DNA of 64,000 nt from Branchiostoma floridae (Eukaryota > Chordata > Leptocardii > Amphioxiformes > Branchiostomatidae). The stretch's first letter is position 1. Each line of letters starts with the position of its first letter. Below, piece after piece: positions 11,441 to 22,429 of this stretch. A program made the position numbers and the translations under genes. The DNA is taken from positions 4,591,803 through 4,655,802 of the forward strand of contig NC_049990.1 in the NCBI RefSeq assembly GCF_000003815.2, written 5' to 3'. The notes beneath the pieces were generated by a model. It did not search any database and was not told where the DNA came from. It saw only the letters and a list, made by a program, of their open reading frames with translations.

Positions 11441-11790
11441 AAAAGCATGTCTTAATCAATTTATCGCCCGTCTGTATGTATGTGTATGAGAGGCTGCAAA
11501 ACAGCAGAGAAGCGATATAGTGTATAATGAATGTCAGAGCTAGAAGCGACTACATATATACATGTACATGTAGTATATGATAAACGCTAGCCTCTACCAG
11601 GCTACGTGGATCGGTGGTCTAATTGTAGAAATTGGACAAATAGAGTCAATAGTACGCTAGGGGAGTCGGCCGGCCAGAAAAAAACATTATCCTCACCACG
11701 ATAAACGCCGGAGCGAGCTACCCAGGCTAGTAGATTTAGGCATGTCTTAATGAATTTATCACCGCCCGTATGTGAGTATGCAGGTAGCAG
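11432..11790. repeat. Direct repeat pair enclosing a MITE-like insert
   Basis: A block of about 55 bp (AGTAGATTTA..GCATGTCTTAAT.AATTTATC) occurs at about 11432-11490 and 11729-11785. Between them, 11588-11730 starts CTAGCCTCTACCAGGCTACG and ends ACCCAGGCTAG, like the ends of other MITEs in this window. Duplication with a later insertion is one reading. Confidence 0.5.
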
Positions 11791-12815
11791 GACCTGAGCC
11801 GCCGTTTTCTATCTAGTCATAGCGTTAAACACCAGCCGACACGAGAAAAGGCAAGGAGGATTTCCTTCTAAGTGATATTGTATAAATCCAGATTTCGTTG
11901 TGCTTAACGCTAGGGATGGAGAGACCCCCGAGAGTGTTATAGGATCATTGTGCTTTTAAGACATTACTGTCTTTTTTTGTTCTTCGGAATGCGGGTCAAA
12001 GTCTTTAACGTCTTAAGAAATTAGAAAGCCGCTCTCTTTTAAGTACATTCTTCTAGTATTAAGATTACGGTCCCAAAATTGAGCATTTCTCGAGAAGAAC
12101 ACCTTCATGTGACTGACATGTGCAACCACTAGCAAGATAAGCAATTCGATAGGGTTAATCTAACTAATGGCAAGAGAATATTTCTATGGTGTTCTAATAT
12201 TACATGAATTTATGTGCCTTTAATTTACGCCATTACCGTAGTGTTATTGTAAGATCTTTGACCACCTAACACGTAACATGTCACTGAACACTTCAGTATT
12301 ACAAAGCATTGTAACATCCGTGCTTGTAAAATTTTAAGTTATAAGAATAATTAAAAGATGGCGTAAGAAATATGAGAAGAATAGGTTAACGATCTTGTCG
12401 CAAAAGGAATGCAGAATTCTCGGAAAAACTATGCGTGACCAACATGGCACATCTGTTGTGGTCAGAGAAGGTATGGTATCAATAATTATAATTCCACAGC
12501 GGCTTCGGACGCGCCCCGTCTCCATGGCAACGACAGAACAGGCCAAAGGTCAGGGTAGCATCGGAATAGATACGTACGCGCCTATCATATACACCCCTTG
12601 GGGAGGCTTTGGAACTGATGGTATATCTCTATTTAGCTGTTATCTCTGTTTATGTCTCCCTATATAGCTATGTGACACTCACTAGTCGCGATGAAATGTC
12701 AGTGAAAACACACATACAAAGCACAGGTCTACTTGTACATCAACGCCCGTACAGTACACAAATAAACAACTACAAATTACTGTGGCGAAGACAACACCAA
12801 AACTAACACCAAAAC
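11791..12815. other. No recognised gene; weak exon candidate at 12524-12620
   Basis: On the plus strand an ATG at 12524 (context TCCATGG) opens a frame with MATTEQAKGQGSIGIDTYAP at its start, running to a possible donor GATG|GTATAT after 12620. The composition looks codon-like, but I recognise no family and no partner exon. The rest of the interval is AT-rich with nothing supportable. Confidence 0.2.
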
Positions 12816-12895
12816 TAGCCTGGTATCGAGCCGTGTCATTTCTCCCAGTCTCTTCTGCCCTCTCCAGAGCAATGATACGGCTGGATAACAGGCTA
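12816..12895. mobile_element. Short MITE, TAGCCTGG..CCAGGCTA family
   Basis: The 80-bp element has imperfect TIRs of about 25 bp: TAGCCTGGTATCGAGCCGTG on the left and the reverse complement of ..ATACGGCTGGATAACAGGCTA on the right. Flanking 9-mers CACCAAAAC and CACTAGAAC agree at 7 of 9 positions, matching the 9-bp target duplication of better copies at 46500 and 56923. Confidence 0.75.
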
Positions 12896-13282
12896 CACTA
12901 GAACATCTAGACTCAACAACTTTTGCTAAATTACAAAATCACGTTGACAGTGACTGTCACAACCCAACACCTAACATGAATTGGCGAGCAAGATCATTGC
13001 AATTGCGTTTTAGATCGAGTAGCATACCCCAGACTGTGTAACGCTGGTACAACGACCATACCTACCATGAATCGAATGATTATTTAGATATCCTAAAGAC
13101 ACACTACACTGATACCTTAGTGTGTCCAATGCTTTCGACAAGCTATTAGCCTCAGGATTCCTATATACATGTATACGTATCCCTCACATATATCAGCACC
13201 AAGAGACCACGTCTAGCGAAATAATAGACGCTAAACAAGGACGACAACAACAACAACAACATAATAGGCTTCTCCTCACAAA
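12896..13282. other. No gene recognised
   Basis: Non-coding. A (CAA)n run at 13241-13260 directly precedes the candidate exon at 13283. Confidence 0.4.
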
Positions 13283-13531
13283 ATGAGTCATCTCCAACTA
13301 AATCTATCAACCATTGATATCAGAATTGAAAAGGAAATGTATACCTCTGAAGACACTACAGCTTTTCCTCCCTCCCGTTCACAAGACTCCTTGACACCTG
13401 AGACACTTACGAAAACACTTAAAGACTCTCCCGGAGGTGTGTTATTCCTCGAAGATCCATACATAGGTGATCACCCGGAGACGGACAAAGGAAGGATTAA
13501 GACGATTGAAAGAGACTTTCTTAAAGACGAG
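13283..13531 (+). CDS. Candidate first coding exon, unknown protein
   Basis: An ATG at 13283 (context ACAAAATGA, purine at -3) opens 83 codons to a consensus donor GAG|GTAGGT at 13531/13532; the frame itself stays open to 13576. The predicted peptide is charged, Thr/Ser/Asp-rich and low in hydrophobic runs, with no signal peptide or membrane segment. I recognise no family. No acceptor exon is identified downstream, and the next kilobase is MITE sequence. It could be a chance frame. Confidence 0.25.
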
Positions 13532-13648
13532 GTAGGTGGGAAGACGCTTCCGGAGGCTTCGCCACACACGGGGTGACGACTGATGAGCTATTTATAACGT
13601 GAGCGGGTCCATGTGGTCAGGTGACCTGGGTTCTAGCCTCTCCCGTTG

Positions 13649-13806
13649 TAGCCTGGGTGCCAGACTGTTTCCAGGGCCTACACAGACCAACTTCTCGGCT
13701 GTAGGACCTGTAGGGCCATTAAACCCCCAAGGAAGTTCTACAGCAGGCCCCCTGAGTTAGACAGACATTTCTATTGAGATCGGACTGGAGTCTGGTATCC
13801 AGGCTA
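13649..13806. mobile_element. MITE, TAGCCTGG family
   Basis: The 158-bp element begins TAGCCTGGGTGCCAGACTG and ends with the inverted AGTCTGGTATCCAGGCTA. Its interior is unrelated to the other family members. No clear 9-bp flanking duplication remains. It has no coding capacity. Confidence 0.75.
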
Positions 13807-14080
13807 TCCTAAGTGGCCTTCCGGGGATTGAGGCAAAATTTCCTTATGGCAGTCGGGGGTATGTTAGTTTTTGTTACACCTGTACCAAAAAGTTGGTCTG
13901 TGTACGCCCTTGTAACAGTCTGTATTCGAGGCTACAAGTGAGAGGGTCCGTACATGTGTCAGGTGGTGGCCTGTGTTGACTTAGCGCGAGACGTACCGTG
14001 ACCGAGTTGACCCCATCAGAACGACAGGGGGCAGTTAGGACGATAAGGACGTCAACTGGCCAGAAAAACTGGGCCACGCG

Positions 14081-14292
14081 TAGCCTCAATAGCCTGACTC
14101 TCTGGGGTTATTTTCTCCGCCTTTTTTTGCTCGTAATACACTTTTTCTGGCCATTTCTTTTTGTACTGGGTCGCTGATTGCCGGCCATCGCTGATTACTG
14201 GCCCCGTAATGGTCAATTGACACCGAAGAAATGGCCAGAAAAAGTGTATCATGAGCCATAAGAAGGCCCCAGAGACCCTGCTATGGAGGGTA
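14081..14292. mobile_element. MITE, TAGCCTCCATAGCAGG family
   Basis: Ends are inverted (left TAGCCTCAATAGCCTGACTC, right the reverse complement of TACCCTCCATAGCAGGGTC). Inside, ACACTTTTTCTGGCCATTTC pairs with GAAATGGCCAGAAAAAGTG. The flanks GCCACGCG and GACACGCG agree at 7 of 8 bases, suggesting an 8- or 9-bp target duplication. Related copies lie at 18931 and 26677. Open frames across it are by-products of the palindrome. Confidence 0.75.
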
Positions 14293-14691
14293 GACACGCG
14301 AAGCTTTTCTACTTGTCTCCATAAATCTCTTTTTGTGATCAACTGGACATTCCCTGGACGCCAGCGACCGGCTAATTTTCCGGGCAAAGTCTTTACCCTA
14401 TTTGGAAAACTTACTAGTACTAGTATTTGTTAGCCACCAAACGAGTCAGGTACATAGGTGTAGAACGAAGTAAATAGAATCCTCGGCTAGGTATGAACGG
14501 TAGAGCGACGGATGCTATCAGTGAAAATCAGAGAATAATCAGAGAATCATCAGATATTCACAACTTTTAAATATGATACAATGTCCAGAAAACGTAAATT
14601 ATAGAAAACGTCAATAATAGTCCTAAGACCAGGAGAGTTTAATAGTCGGCGAGAAGGTTGATATTTCCCTCTCTGTATCGGCCGATGAAAA
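14293..14691. other. No gene recognised
   Basis: Non-coding sequence between two MITEs. Short AGAGAAT-ATCAG repeats lie near 14530-14555. Confidence 0.4.
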
Positions 14692-14863
14692 CTCCTCAGG
14701 TCGCTGGAAATCTAGTAGAAAATGGCCAAATATAACAGATCATAACAGGTTACAAACTGTACTCCTCGGTCATCTAACTCCTCTGACGTTTTTTTCTCTT
14801 CTGTCTTATCTGGCCAATTTTTACTATTTTTCCAGCGACCTGCGGAACCTGGTAGACGCTAAC
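14692..14863. mobile_element. MITE, GGTCGCTGGAA / TTCCAGCGACC family
   Basis: Left end CTCCTCAGGTCGCTGGAAAT and right end TTTTTCCAGCGACCTGCGGA are inverted. The interior shares TGGCCAAATA and CTCCTCTGACG with the copies at 36974 and 44135. No protein is encoded. Confidence 0.75.
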
Positions 14864-15140
14864 TTGGATACTATCAAGAGCACTAAAACACCTGCTGGTC
14901 AACAGACACAACACCAGCAAATTGGTGTCTGATTTACCCACCAACTATCGGCTTACCAAGTTGTGTTTAGCTACCGGATATCGTGTGGGAAAACTGGTTG
15001 CACAGTCATGCCCAATGAACTATGTCTATTTGACGGGAAGTTCGGAGTAAAAGTGATAGGACAAATTAGCGCACAATCAAGCTTAGGCTATATTTAGCAA
15101 GCAAACACCTACGAGCACCCTCGGCTGATAATTTACTATT
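14864..15140. other. No gene recognised
   Basis: Non-coding. A short inverted pair, ACCTGCTGGTCA..CACCAGCAAATTGGTG, lies near 14890-14930. Confidence 0.4.
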
Positions 15141-15318
15141 CAGTACAGCATGCAGAATGCCATTCCATTGCACAACGGATTAACGCATACTTCTGTTAAC
15201 TGCACGAAATCCCAAACCGGTGCGGTCCAGCTCGATAACTTCGCATTATTGCACCAGCCGGATAATTGCACGAAATACGCTGACAAATAGGCTATGCGAT
15301 TAAACGGCTTCTTCTGTA
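15141..15318 (-). mobile_element. Pogo-like MITE (CAGTAGAAGCCGCTTAATTGC family), degenerate
   Basis: This is the reverse-complement form of the 56971 copy, matching through AATTGCACGAAATACGCTGAC and CCAGCCGGATAATTGCACG. Its right end GATTAAACGGCTTCTTCTGTA corresponds to the family TIR. The CAGT..CGCTTAATTGC terminus resembles pogo/Tigger ends, so a Tc1/mariner-type source is inferred. Confidence 0.65.
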
Positions 15319-15324
15319 CTTCAG

Positions 15325-15440
15325 AAGCAATGAATGAATGAAGATCTTTATTGCACATTTTTGCCCCACTAGGCTAAGTACAGGTCACATGATCACATAT
15401 TTGTAACAATGGAAACAATCATTCACATCTATATATGCAG
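15325..15440 (-). repeat. LINE/SINE 3' tail fragment
   Basis: On the minus strand this reads GACCTGTACTTAGCC, then TGTGCAATAAAGATCTTC, then an (ATTC)n tail. The same tail occurs at 39622-39685 and, decayed, at 6755-6810. Tails with an AATAAA-like signal and a short tandem tail are typical of CR1/L2-type LINEs and SINEs that use their machinery. Confidence 0.5.
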
Positions 15441-15639
15441 ATGGCCTAATCTATTCTAGGACATCGACTTCCTCTCGCTTCTTGGTAATTGTAGCTAGCT
15501 GTATGGTTGGTTAGAGTTGGTTTTATCAAAAGCTGTCAGGAATACAAATTTCTCTTTACTACTCAAGTATCTCAAGTAACAATAGATAAACCCGTCAAAC
15601 AGAAATGGAGACAGAAAGGACAACACTACCTGCATGAGC

Positions 15640-15726
15640 GCCCGGTTAGCTCAGTCGGTAGAGCATCAGACTTTTAAGCGACCTGTGGCGATCTGAGGGT
15701 CAGGGGTTCAAGTCCCCTATCGGGCG
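15640..15726 (+). tRNA. tRNA-Lys(TTT), intron-containing
   Basis: This is a complete 87-nt tRNA gene. The acceptor stem GCCCGGT pairs with ATCGGGC (one G-T pair), with discriminator G. A box TAGCTCAGTCGG and B box GGTTCAAGTCC are intact. The anticodon stem TCAGA/TCTGA closes the loop C-T-TTT-A, so the anticodon is TTT (15673-15675), reading lysine AAA codons. A 14-nt insertion at 15677-15690 sits between positions 37 and 38, the canonical eukaryotic tRNA intron site. Without it the tRNA is a standard 73 nt. A TTTT pol III terminator follows at 15732. A pseudogene is possible, but every helix is intact. Confidence 0.92.
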
Positions 15727-15735
15727 AAAGGTTTT

Positions 15736-17460
15736 AGACACGACAGACGTTTTAAATGTTTCTTTGTCATGGTGGTATTGCTCTATCACTTCTGCGTGTA
15801 ACAAAACTGTAGATGAATGTTTCCAGAAAATCTTGACGGCGCAATGACCTCATATTTATGACGATATTTAAACGTCCTAAGTGGCTGTCAATCAGAGCTC
15901 TGTAAAATTTCAATAGAGCCATTGCAAAACATTTTTTATAAAAGTTACTAGAAGATTAAAATGTACTTAAAGCGGCTAATTTTGATAGCGTTACTTCGCT
16001 GTAGGGATTTTCAAAAATCAGATTGATTAAGTTTTTACATTGAGAGTTACACGTGTTAATCTGTCAGTTTATAGATAATTTCTTACTTCTAAATCAAATA
16101 TATTTCATTCCACCCGTGGCAAAAAGACACGAAACACAACTAGTACTTATGTGTGTCTCCTTCTTGTTATGTCCTCATAGGACAAGAATGCATCGTCAAA
16201 GCTTCCCATGTCATAAAAGATCATAAAAACGTCACGCAAGTTTCCAGTCTGAATTCCAGAGCGACTTATCTCACAACAAAAACACAGCCGAAGCTATCGT
16301 ATGTCTGCGTTATTTATACTGACATACCGAAGCAGGTCCTTGCTGACATGATATATGACTGTTTCAAGAGAAGCTATGCTATCTGGTCATTCCATCGCGC
16401 AGTTGCTAACCCACGTGACCCAGCTGACCTAGCTACCGTAACTAGGGCATAAACAGTAAAACATGTCGTCTGAAAATGACGTTTGACAGTCGGCCTCAGT
16501 CTCATGGATTAGCTGCAAATTTTGAGCTACAGCGGCGGCAGAGGATGGATATAGAAATGCAAGCACGAGGAAATTCAAATATGAAAACATCACTGGACCA
16601 AAGTAAGTGGAATGCCCTTATGTCTAATTTTAGAATTTTATAATGAACATTACACCATACATGACAGTGTTAAATACTTTAAAGTTCATGCACTTTTAAA
16701 ATTATTTTTTGTAATGCCATAAATAGACAGTTTAATTAATTGATAAATGAATAAATAATGCAGATTTCACCGTAAACTAGAAGTATTTTAATGCAGTTAC
16801 TTCAGTATCATTTATAGTTAGTTATTATGACAGGTAGGGTTTACTAAGATAAATGTAAATTGATATATGTAATATGGGTTATTCTAACCTTACCAAAAGC
16901 TATTTCTAACGTATTCATATCATTTATAAATGTATGAGACACGATTACTTTTACTTCATAGCAGACGGACACAATCTCCGATGTGATCAGTAAGCATTGG
17001 TGGTACAACGTCATCTGTCTTGCAGTTATGCGTACTATCGCTAGGTGTCGTTAATCCAGCGATTTGAGTTGCTGTAGGACATCTTTCCGCCGTCTTCTGC
17101 CTTTGTTTCTTGTTTTACACCTTTGTTTGACCATTACGCTGGTTCTAAACGACACTTACTACTTGTAGAAAGTAATTTTGTGGACTGACATGGTCGTACA
17201 TAAGGTTTAAAACGATATTTGTGACGCTAAACATTGCAAAAGGGGGAGGGTGACTCAGCGAAATTCGAGACCATTCAAGCTGTCATTGTACGTATTGTCG
17301 GTTCGTTCTTTTGCTAACCGAGTTAGTAACAAGCTTTTCAGCACGAAAGCGATCTAGAATTTAAAATACCGGCAGCAAAAATAGTGAACAAAACGTTTCA
17401 ACTAAGATGTTATGTAAGTTGTGAGTACATATACACTGGAACTATCACCGCAGACAAGTC
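15736..17460. other. Spacer between the two tRNA genes
   Basis: Non-coding, very AT-rich around 16600-16960. A 99-codon plus-strand frame at 16153-16452 has no recognisable motif. Flanks of the two tRNA genes do not align by eye, so the tRNA pair is not part of a longer recent duplication. Confidence 0.45.
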
Positions 17461-17558
17461 GCCCGGTTAGCTCAGTCGGTAGAGCATCAGGCTTTTAAAA
17501 GCCTTGCCGCGGGACTACGGCAACCTGAGGGTCAGGGGTTCAAGTCCCCTATCGGGCG
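17461..17558 (+). tRNA. tRNA-Lys(TTT), intron-containing, second copy
   Basis: This is a 98-nt tRNA gene identical to the 15640 copy in acceptor, D and T arms and in A and B boxes. It differs in the last base pair of the anticodon stem (TCAGG/CCTGA). The anticodon is TTT at 17494-17496. The intron is 25 nt (17498-17522) at position 37/38 and can form its own hairpin, TGCCG/CGGCA with an 8-nt loop. TTTT terminators follow at 17564 and 17576. The intron differs completely in length and sequence from the neighbouring gene while the exons are nearly the same. Confidence 0.92.
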
Positions 17559-17580
17559 GAAAGTTTTGCTCCTTGTTTTT

Positions 17581-18930
17581 ACCGACTTTAAAGTCTTTTC
17601 TAGTAATATTTCCTGTAAGCTTCTTGTTTTTTTTGTTACGATAAGAATTTTTTATAACATTTTTTCGCAAAAATTTAAGGTTGAAGTAGTCGACATGTCA
17701 TTTTGGGTGAAGTCGCAAGGGGGAGTATGCATACGCATGCATGGCGTATGAAGGTGTGACAGCATTTGCCAATATTGAAAAAAAATACGATAATTTGTCG
17801 CATCCAATACCTTACCGATTGGTGTCGAATGCGTTATTTTGTTGAAGAAGTTTTAATCCTTTAACTCATTTACTGTAGTTGTTGTGTCAATATTTTCTTC
17901 CCGTGCGCAAATAGGCAGTCTCCAGATGCACATGTTCTGTACTGTACTGCATATATACATACTATTAGGCGTTTTCTACATTGTTAAGAGGCCATATAAA
18001 ACGGCACGGGCGACGTTTTGGGGGCGGTGAAGGAAAGGACCCTGGATTTACAATGTATACAGACAAACAGGGAAGCACTCTCACACAAGCAGTCCAATTA
18101 ACAACCTGCTGTTGTCACCAAGAACATTTCAAATACGGAACTATGGAACTACTGATCCTAAATTTAATAGGATATTACGAGATATCTTTGTAGTTGTCAG
18201 ACTCAAAAGACGGTATTTTACACCACAACAAAAGTTAAACCACTTTCATCCTGTCTAATTAGATTTGTGTTGATTTCAAGTGTGTCCATGGCAAACTAAT
18301 ATTTAATTTGGCATGTTGTTTTTTCTGTGGAACAAGTGCCTGTTTCACCAACAAGGTGATAAATCTTCAATTACAGGGTGTTTAGGTACGAGGATTTATG
18401 TTGTAGTGTTTGTGTTGGTTACTAAGCCTTGTTATATGGACACAATTCATGTCAGACTTCCGCATTTATACATTACTAGGTAACAAATTGTAGTAAATGC
18501 AAGAACAATAGGTTTACCTGGACGCTTGTCTTTGGAGTGGTATACCGGTAGAAAAACATTGTTTTTAGTTTTCGTGAAAAGTCTAGGTGGAGTAGAAAAT
18601 TCTGGCTGATTTTTTGTTAGAAAATAATTTGTAGCTTTTGACTTTGCTTCGGTAAGTCACCAACCATAACGGAAATAATACTCTACAAGGGAAACCATAA
18701 GGGCAAGTGTAAGTCACTTAACACTTGCTTAGTCAACATGCCATCCCTCTTCTAGTGTTGGGAAATCAACCGTGATACAAAGAATGTTCTTGTCCCAACT
18801 GTAGTAGTAGGTAGATAAAGTGTAACTCGTAACTCAACGCTTGTTTTGTTCACATACTTTCCCTCCCCGCTACACATCACAGAGAGTAAGTGAGCATGAA
18901 CCCGTCCTTTGTGAGAACAGTGTTTCCCCA
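17581..18930. other. No gene recognised
   Basis: Non-coding and T-rich at the start. No repeat family from elsewhere in the window is evident, and no exon with supporting splice signals is seen. Confidence 0.4.
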
Positions 18931-19060
18931 AAGCAGGCTCTCTGGGCCTTTTTGCTGGCCGTTTCTTTTTGAACTGCAGCTGGGCCGCTTGTACTGCCGG
19001 CCCATAGAGCCTGCATGTATACAGAGAGCCTGAGAGAGAGCCAGAGAGCCTGCTATGGAG
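18931..19060. mobile_element. MITE, CTCCATAGCAGGCTC family
   Basis: Left AGCAGGCTCTCTGGGCC is inverted relative to right ..GAGAGCCTGCTATGGAG. The interior CTGGCCGTTTCTTTTTGAACTG and GGGCCGCTTGTACTGCCGGCC aligns with the 26677 copy. An inner copy of GAGCCTGCATG (19007-19017) suggests an internal duplication. Confidence 0.7.
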
Positions 19061-19125
19061 ACTAGTTTGCCCACAGCGGATCAGTTAAAGACAACCTTCT
19101 CGGCACGGCTGTGGCCGGTGGTAGT

Positions 19126-19327
19126 TAGTCTCTACCAGACTGACTACGCTGGCTATTATCAGGAGATAATTTGCCAGGGGAGTTTTGCTACCAAAAGGAG
19201 TTGGCCTGGTCGGGCGCGCAGGGAAACATGAACCTGAGCATGGACTGACTCCCCTGGCCAATTTCCCGATTTTTTCCCCCGAATTCTGGGATCCCCGCAC
19301 CCCCGTATGAGAGCCTGGAGGGGGCTA
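19126..19327 (+). mobile_element. MITE, TAGTCTCTACCAGAC family
   Basis: It starts TAGTCTCTACCAGACTGACT and ends GAGAGCCTGGAGGGGGCTAG. The interior (GGGGAGTTTTGCTACC, GGACTGACTCCCCTGGCCAA, TTTCCCGATTTTTT) matches 33048-33202 and, inverted, 45825-46024. Only the outermost bases are inverted repeats. No frame is coding. Confidence 0.7.
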
Positions 19328-19530
19328 GGTGGTACTAGTAGTGTTGACAGCCTGCCTTTGTGAAAACATTGTTTCCCACAACGGAGAGACAACGTTATCA
19401 GCACGGCTGTACCCGGTGGTAGTGTTGACAGGTGTGTTTAACGGACACACGAGATGCGATGAAAGGTGTTTTCAGTGAAAGGGCCTGTGGGTTGCTACTT
19501 TTTATGGGCAAGGGTAGACAAGGGAGGAGT
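19328..19530. other. No gene recognised
   Basis: A diverged direct repeat of CGGCACGGCTGT-CCGGTGGTAGT occurs near 19100 and 19398, on both sides of the MITE. Nothing else is evident. Confidence 0.4.
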
Positions 19531-19540
19531 TTGTCTGGGT

Positions 19541-19745
19541 GTGTGAGACTGAGTGAGCGAGTGAGAGTGAGTGAGTGAGTGGGCGGTAAGTTAGTGGGTG
19601 AGTGACTGAGTGAGCGAGCGTGTGAGTGAGTGAGTGAGTGAGTGAGTCACTGAGAGACAAAGAGTGATTCAGAGTATGTGTGCACACATACGTCTTTGTA
19701 TATGCTGTGAGTTTGTAAGTGTGTGTGTGTGTGTGTGTGTATGTA
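19541..19745. repeat. (GTGA)n and (GT)n microsatellites
   Basis: Imperfect GTGA/GAGT repeats run from about 19541 to 19650, with a (GT)n run at about 19718-19743. Confidence 0.9.
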
Positions 19746-22165
19746 TTTACGTGTGTCTGTGCTTTCTAATTTCCAAGCAGATGTTAGGCTGTGTTGTTTC
19801 TCTGACATGTTGGAATTGGTGCAAAAACGGGACCTCCCAAACAACGTCAAAATTTCCTTCTAACATCTGCTTTGCTTGCAGATCAAATTTACCGCCTAGC
19901 TTTATCCGTAATCGTGTATTTGTATTCCAATCGTACACAGATCACAATCTAATAAACCTATTGTAGCGTATCATGTTGCAATAAGCTTTGATTAAACAGA
20001 ATTCTGGTGGTGAGGTGAGCGACAAGTAATCCAATTAAAAGGGGATTTGTGTTCGTTAACTCTTGCGGGAGGAACTGAATGGAGGGAAAACAAAGCGTTG
20101 AGCAAACGACGTTTCTTTTATCACACGTTGGCGCGGCTACAGTTCTATTCCTCACACGTTTTGACGTATGACATTTTTCTACACCCAGCCGTAAAGGAGT
20201 CAGAGGTTCGGCACAATTGCAACTGTCGTTAGATCCGCTTAGGCGAAGTACTAAGCACACAGGTACCGAGGGGATGGTGGAACGCACACAGAGAGGAACC
20301 TCGGCGGTGTTTGGTCTCTAGTGAGAGGCAATACTTCAACTCATGATGTTAAGTTGGTATCTCACTGCACTTGTGACACCGGTGCTGCACTGCTGGGTTC
20401 GTAAGATTATTTAACGAATTTCAGAGATATTGAAGAGCGAATTTTCTTACTTTTTGTGTCTTTTGTTGTCTTCTAAGTCATACTTTTACGTATTACGTAA
20501 TATCTAAGTTATGAAAAAAGTTGGTGTAAATAACACAACAGTGGCGCAGTGAACGAACCCCGCGGTACAGCAACGGTTCCTGAATTTCCCAAGTGCAGTG
20601 AGATGCGACCCCTTTAGCGATGACTCTAGCGCGTTATGCAAGATATGTAATTACCGTTCTCTCAAAACCTCAGACCCTTAATTCTAAATCCCCCAGCCTT
20701 CTCTCCGTACCAAAGTTGTTTTGTTTAGTAAGTTCATGCCTTGGTAAGGCAGGGTTAACGAAAAAAGCTTTACAACAAACGGAAAACACAGAAACCCATT
20801 GACAGCCATTGTTAGTTTTACACAATCAAACAATCTTACAAGCACGCACAAAGCAACAACTACCGGTGTAAACATAGTCTCTTTGGCTGGGATAGAAATA
20901 GAGAAAAAGACAAGGAACTGGCTGGGTAATCCTTCACAAAGCGTCTGATGTCCTTTCGGATAAACCCACAGTGCACACACACGCCGTGACAACATGATTT
21001 ATATCCACTCTTGAGTCGAACAACTCCTCCGGTGGTGTGACCATTGTACGGCTATGTGTGTCCGCGGAAGTACACGTGAATGAAAGAAATAGTCCATAGC
21101 AGCTAATCATGGAGCTATTCAAGTCTCTTTTCTAACAAGCGGAAACCTTTCAGTGGTTTCTGTTGTGGTTTGCAAGCAGATGTTTGGTGCATGTATATGT
21201 CAGGATCTAGGAAAGTGTTACGATTTTGACACACGATTTTTATCCCAAGATATGCATGCTTGGGGATTTTAGTGTCTGTCGTACGAAAAGTTATGTTGTT
21301 GAAAGGCAGTTCTAGGGAAATGTATCGTTACCATGTTCTATTTGTAATGCTGTAGTTTCTCTCAAAAATACTATTTTACCTCCCAAAATATGCAAAAGAC
21401 TGAAAAGTTGGGGAGGCCGGGGCTGCAAAGTACCGCGACCTTGACATCGAACGTTCGATAAAAAGTTCAAGGTCAAACAGGACTCCCTCCCCCAACAAAA
21501 GCAAACCTAAGCAGGGTATAAATAGGTACGTGCTAAGTGCCTTACCGCGAAATCCTAAAGCCAAACATTGACTTTAAACCCACAATCTCAGTCATCCCTT
21601 CTCATTCTTAGTTCAAAGATGTTTTTGAGTCACAAGTACGCCCAGCGGCGAAGATAAGAATCCAACACCGAACGAAGAACGTCATTTCCCTCTTTGTGGC
21701 TCTACTAACGTATAAATACATGTACAGGCACAGAAGCTGTAAAAGGATCGTCGTTGAGTTAAAGCTAGAGTACTTTTAGGGAGATACTAGTAAAAGATAT
21801 GAAAACCCGACTGCACTTCCACAGGAAGCTATCATGTGACCTACACAAGGTGAAACTTGGTCTAGCCGACACCCACCCAAATACTAAATATCATCAAGAT
21901 CCATCTGTAACTCGACTTATGCTGTCCACTTTCATCCGACAACAATTACAAACGGCACCTAAAGCAAAACCTCCTTGGCGAAGATAATTTGACGTGCAGT
22001 CATGATCAATGAACCTTTAAAACACACTTACACCTGCCTGTTTCACTGACATTCATTGCCATCCATGCGGGCACTAATGAACGAGCCATACGTGCATGTT
22101 TGTAGGTAGTCTGGCGATGTAGTCTGAGGTCTACAAAGTAAACGTCCTTAAGCTTCCCTTGCCTC
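19746..22165. other. 2.4 kb with no recognised gene
   Basis: Several open frames of 60-110 codons occur on both strands, such as 19958-20287 minus, but none has family motifs or convincing exon borders. No RNA gene, TIR pair or SINE head is seen before 22169. This is a plausible place for divergent exons that I cannot recognise. Confidence 0.35.
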
Positions 22166-22168
22166 ATG

Positions 22169-22412
22169 GCGGATAAGGCGGTGCCCATCTCCGTTTCAGT
22201 AGCCCTGGGCCACACAACTTTGTGTAATCACTAAAGCAGGGGCCAGTCCACTGGTAGTGATGTGTGTTCAACTTTCATACCCTTTCTCAAATGCTGAGTG
22301 CTAAGTAGAGAAATTAGCATGTAGAATTTTTAAAGTCTTTGGTATGACTCGGCCGGGGATTCAACTGACGACCTTCCGACTGCAAGATGAACACTCTTCC
22401 CACTCGAGGTCT
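22169..22412 (-). mobile_element. tRNA-derived SINE, family A, near full length
   Basis: On the minus strand the head is tRNA-like: an A-box-like GTGGGAAGAGTG region, then GGAAGGTCGTCAGTTGAATCC as a B box, then CCGGCCGAGTC. The body follows (GTGATTACACAAAGTTGTG, GGCCCAGGGCTACTGAAAC) and the 3' end is GAGATGGGCACCGCC. Copies at 7294 and 53244 share the 3' half. SINEs of this type move with LINE machinery and encode no protein. Confidence 0.8.
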
Positions 22413-22429
22413 ACATAGTCAGCAAAAGT

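Noticed and set aside
14052-14387. 111-codon minus-strand frame
   Set aside because: It lies across a palindromic MITE (14081-14292); the frame is a by-product.
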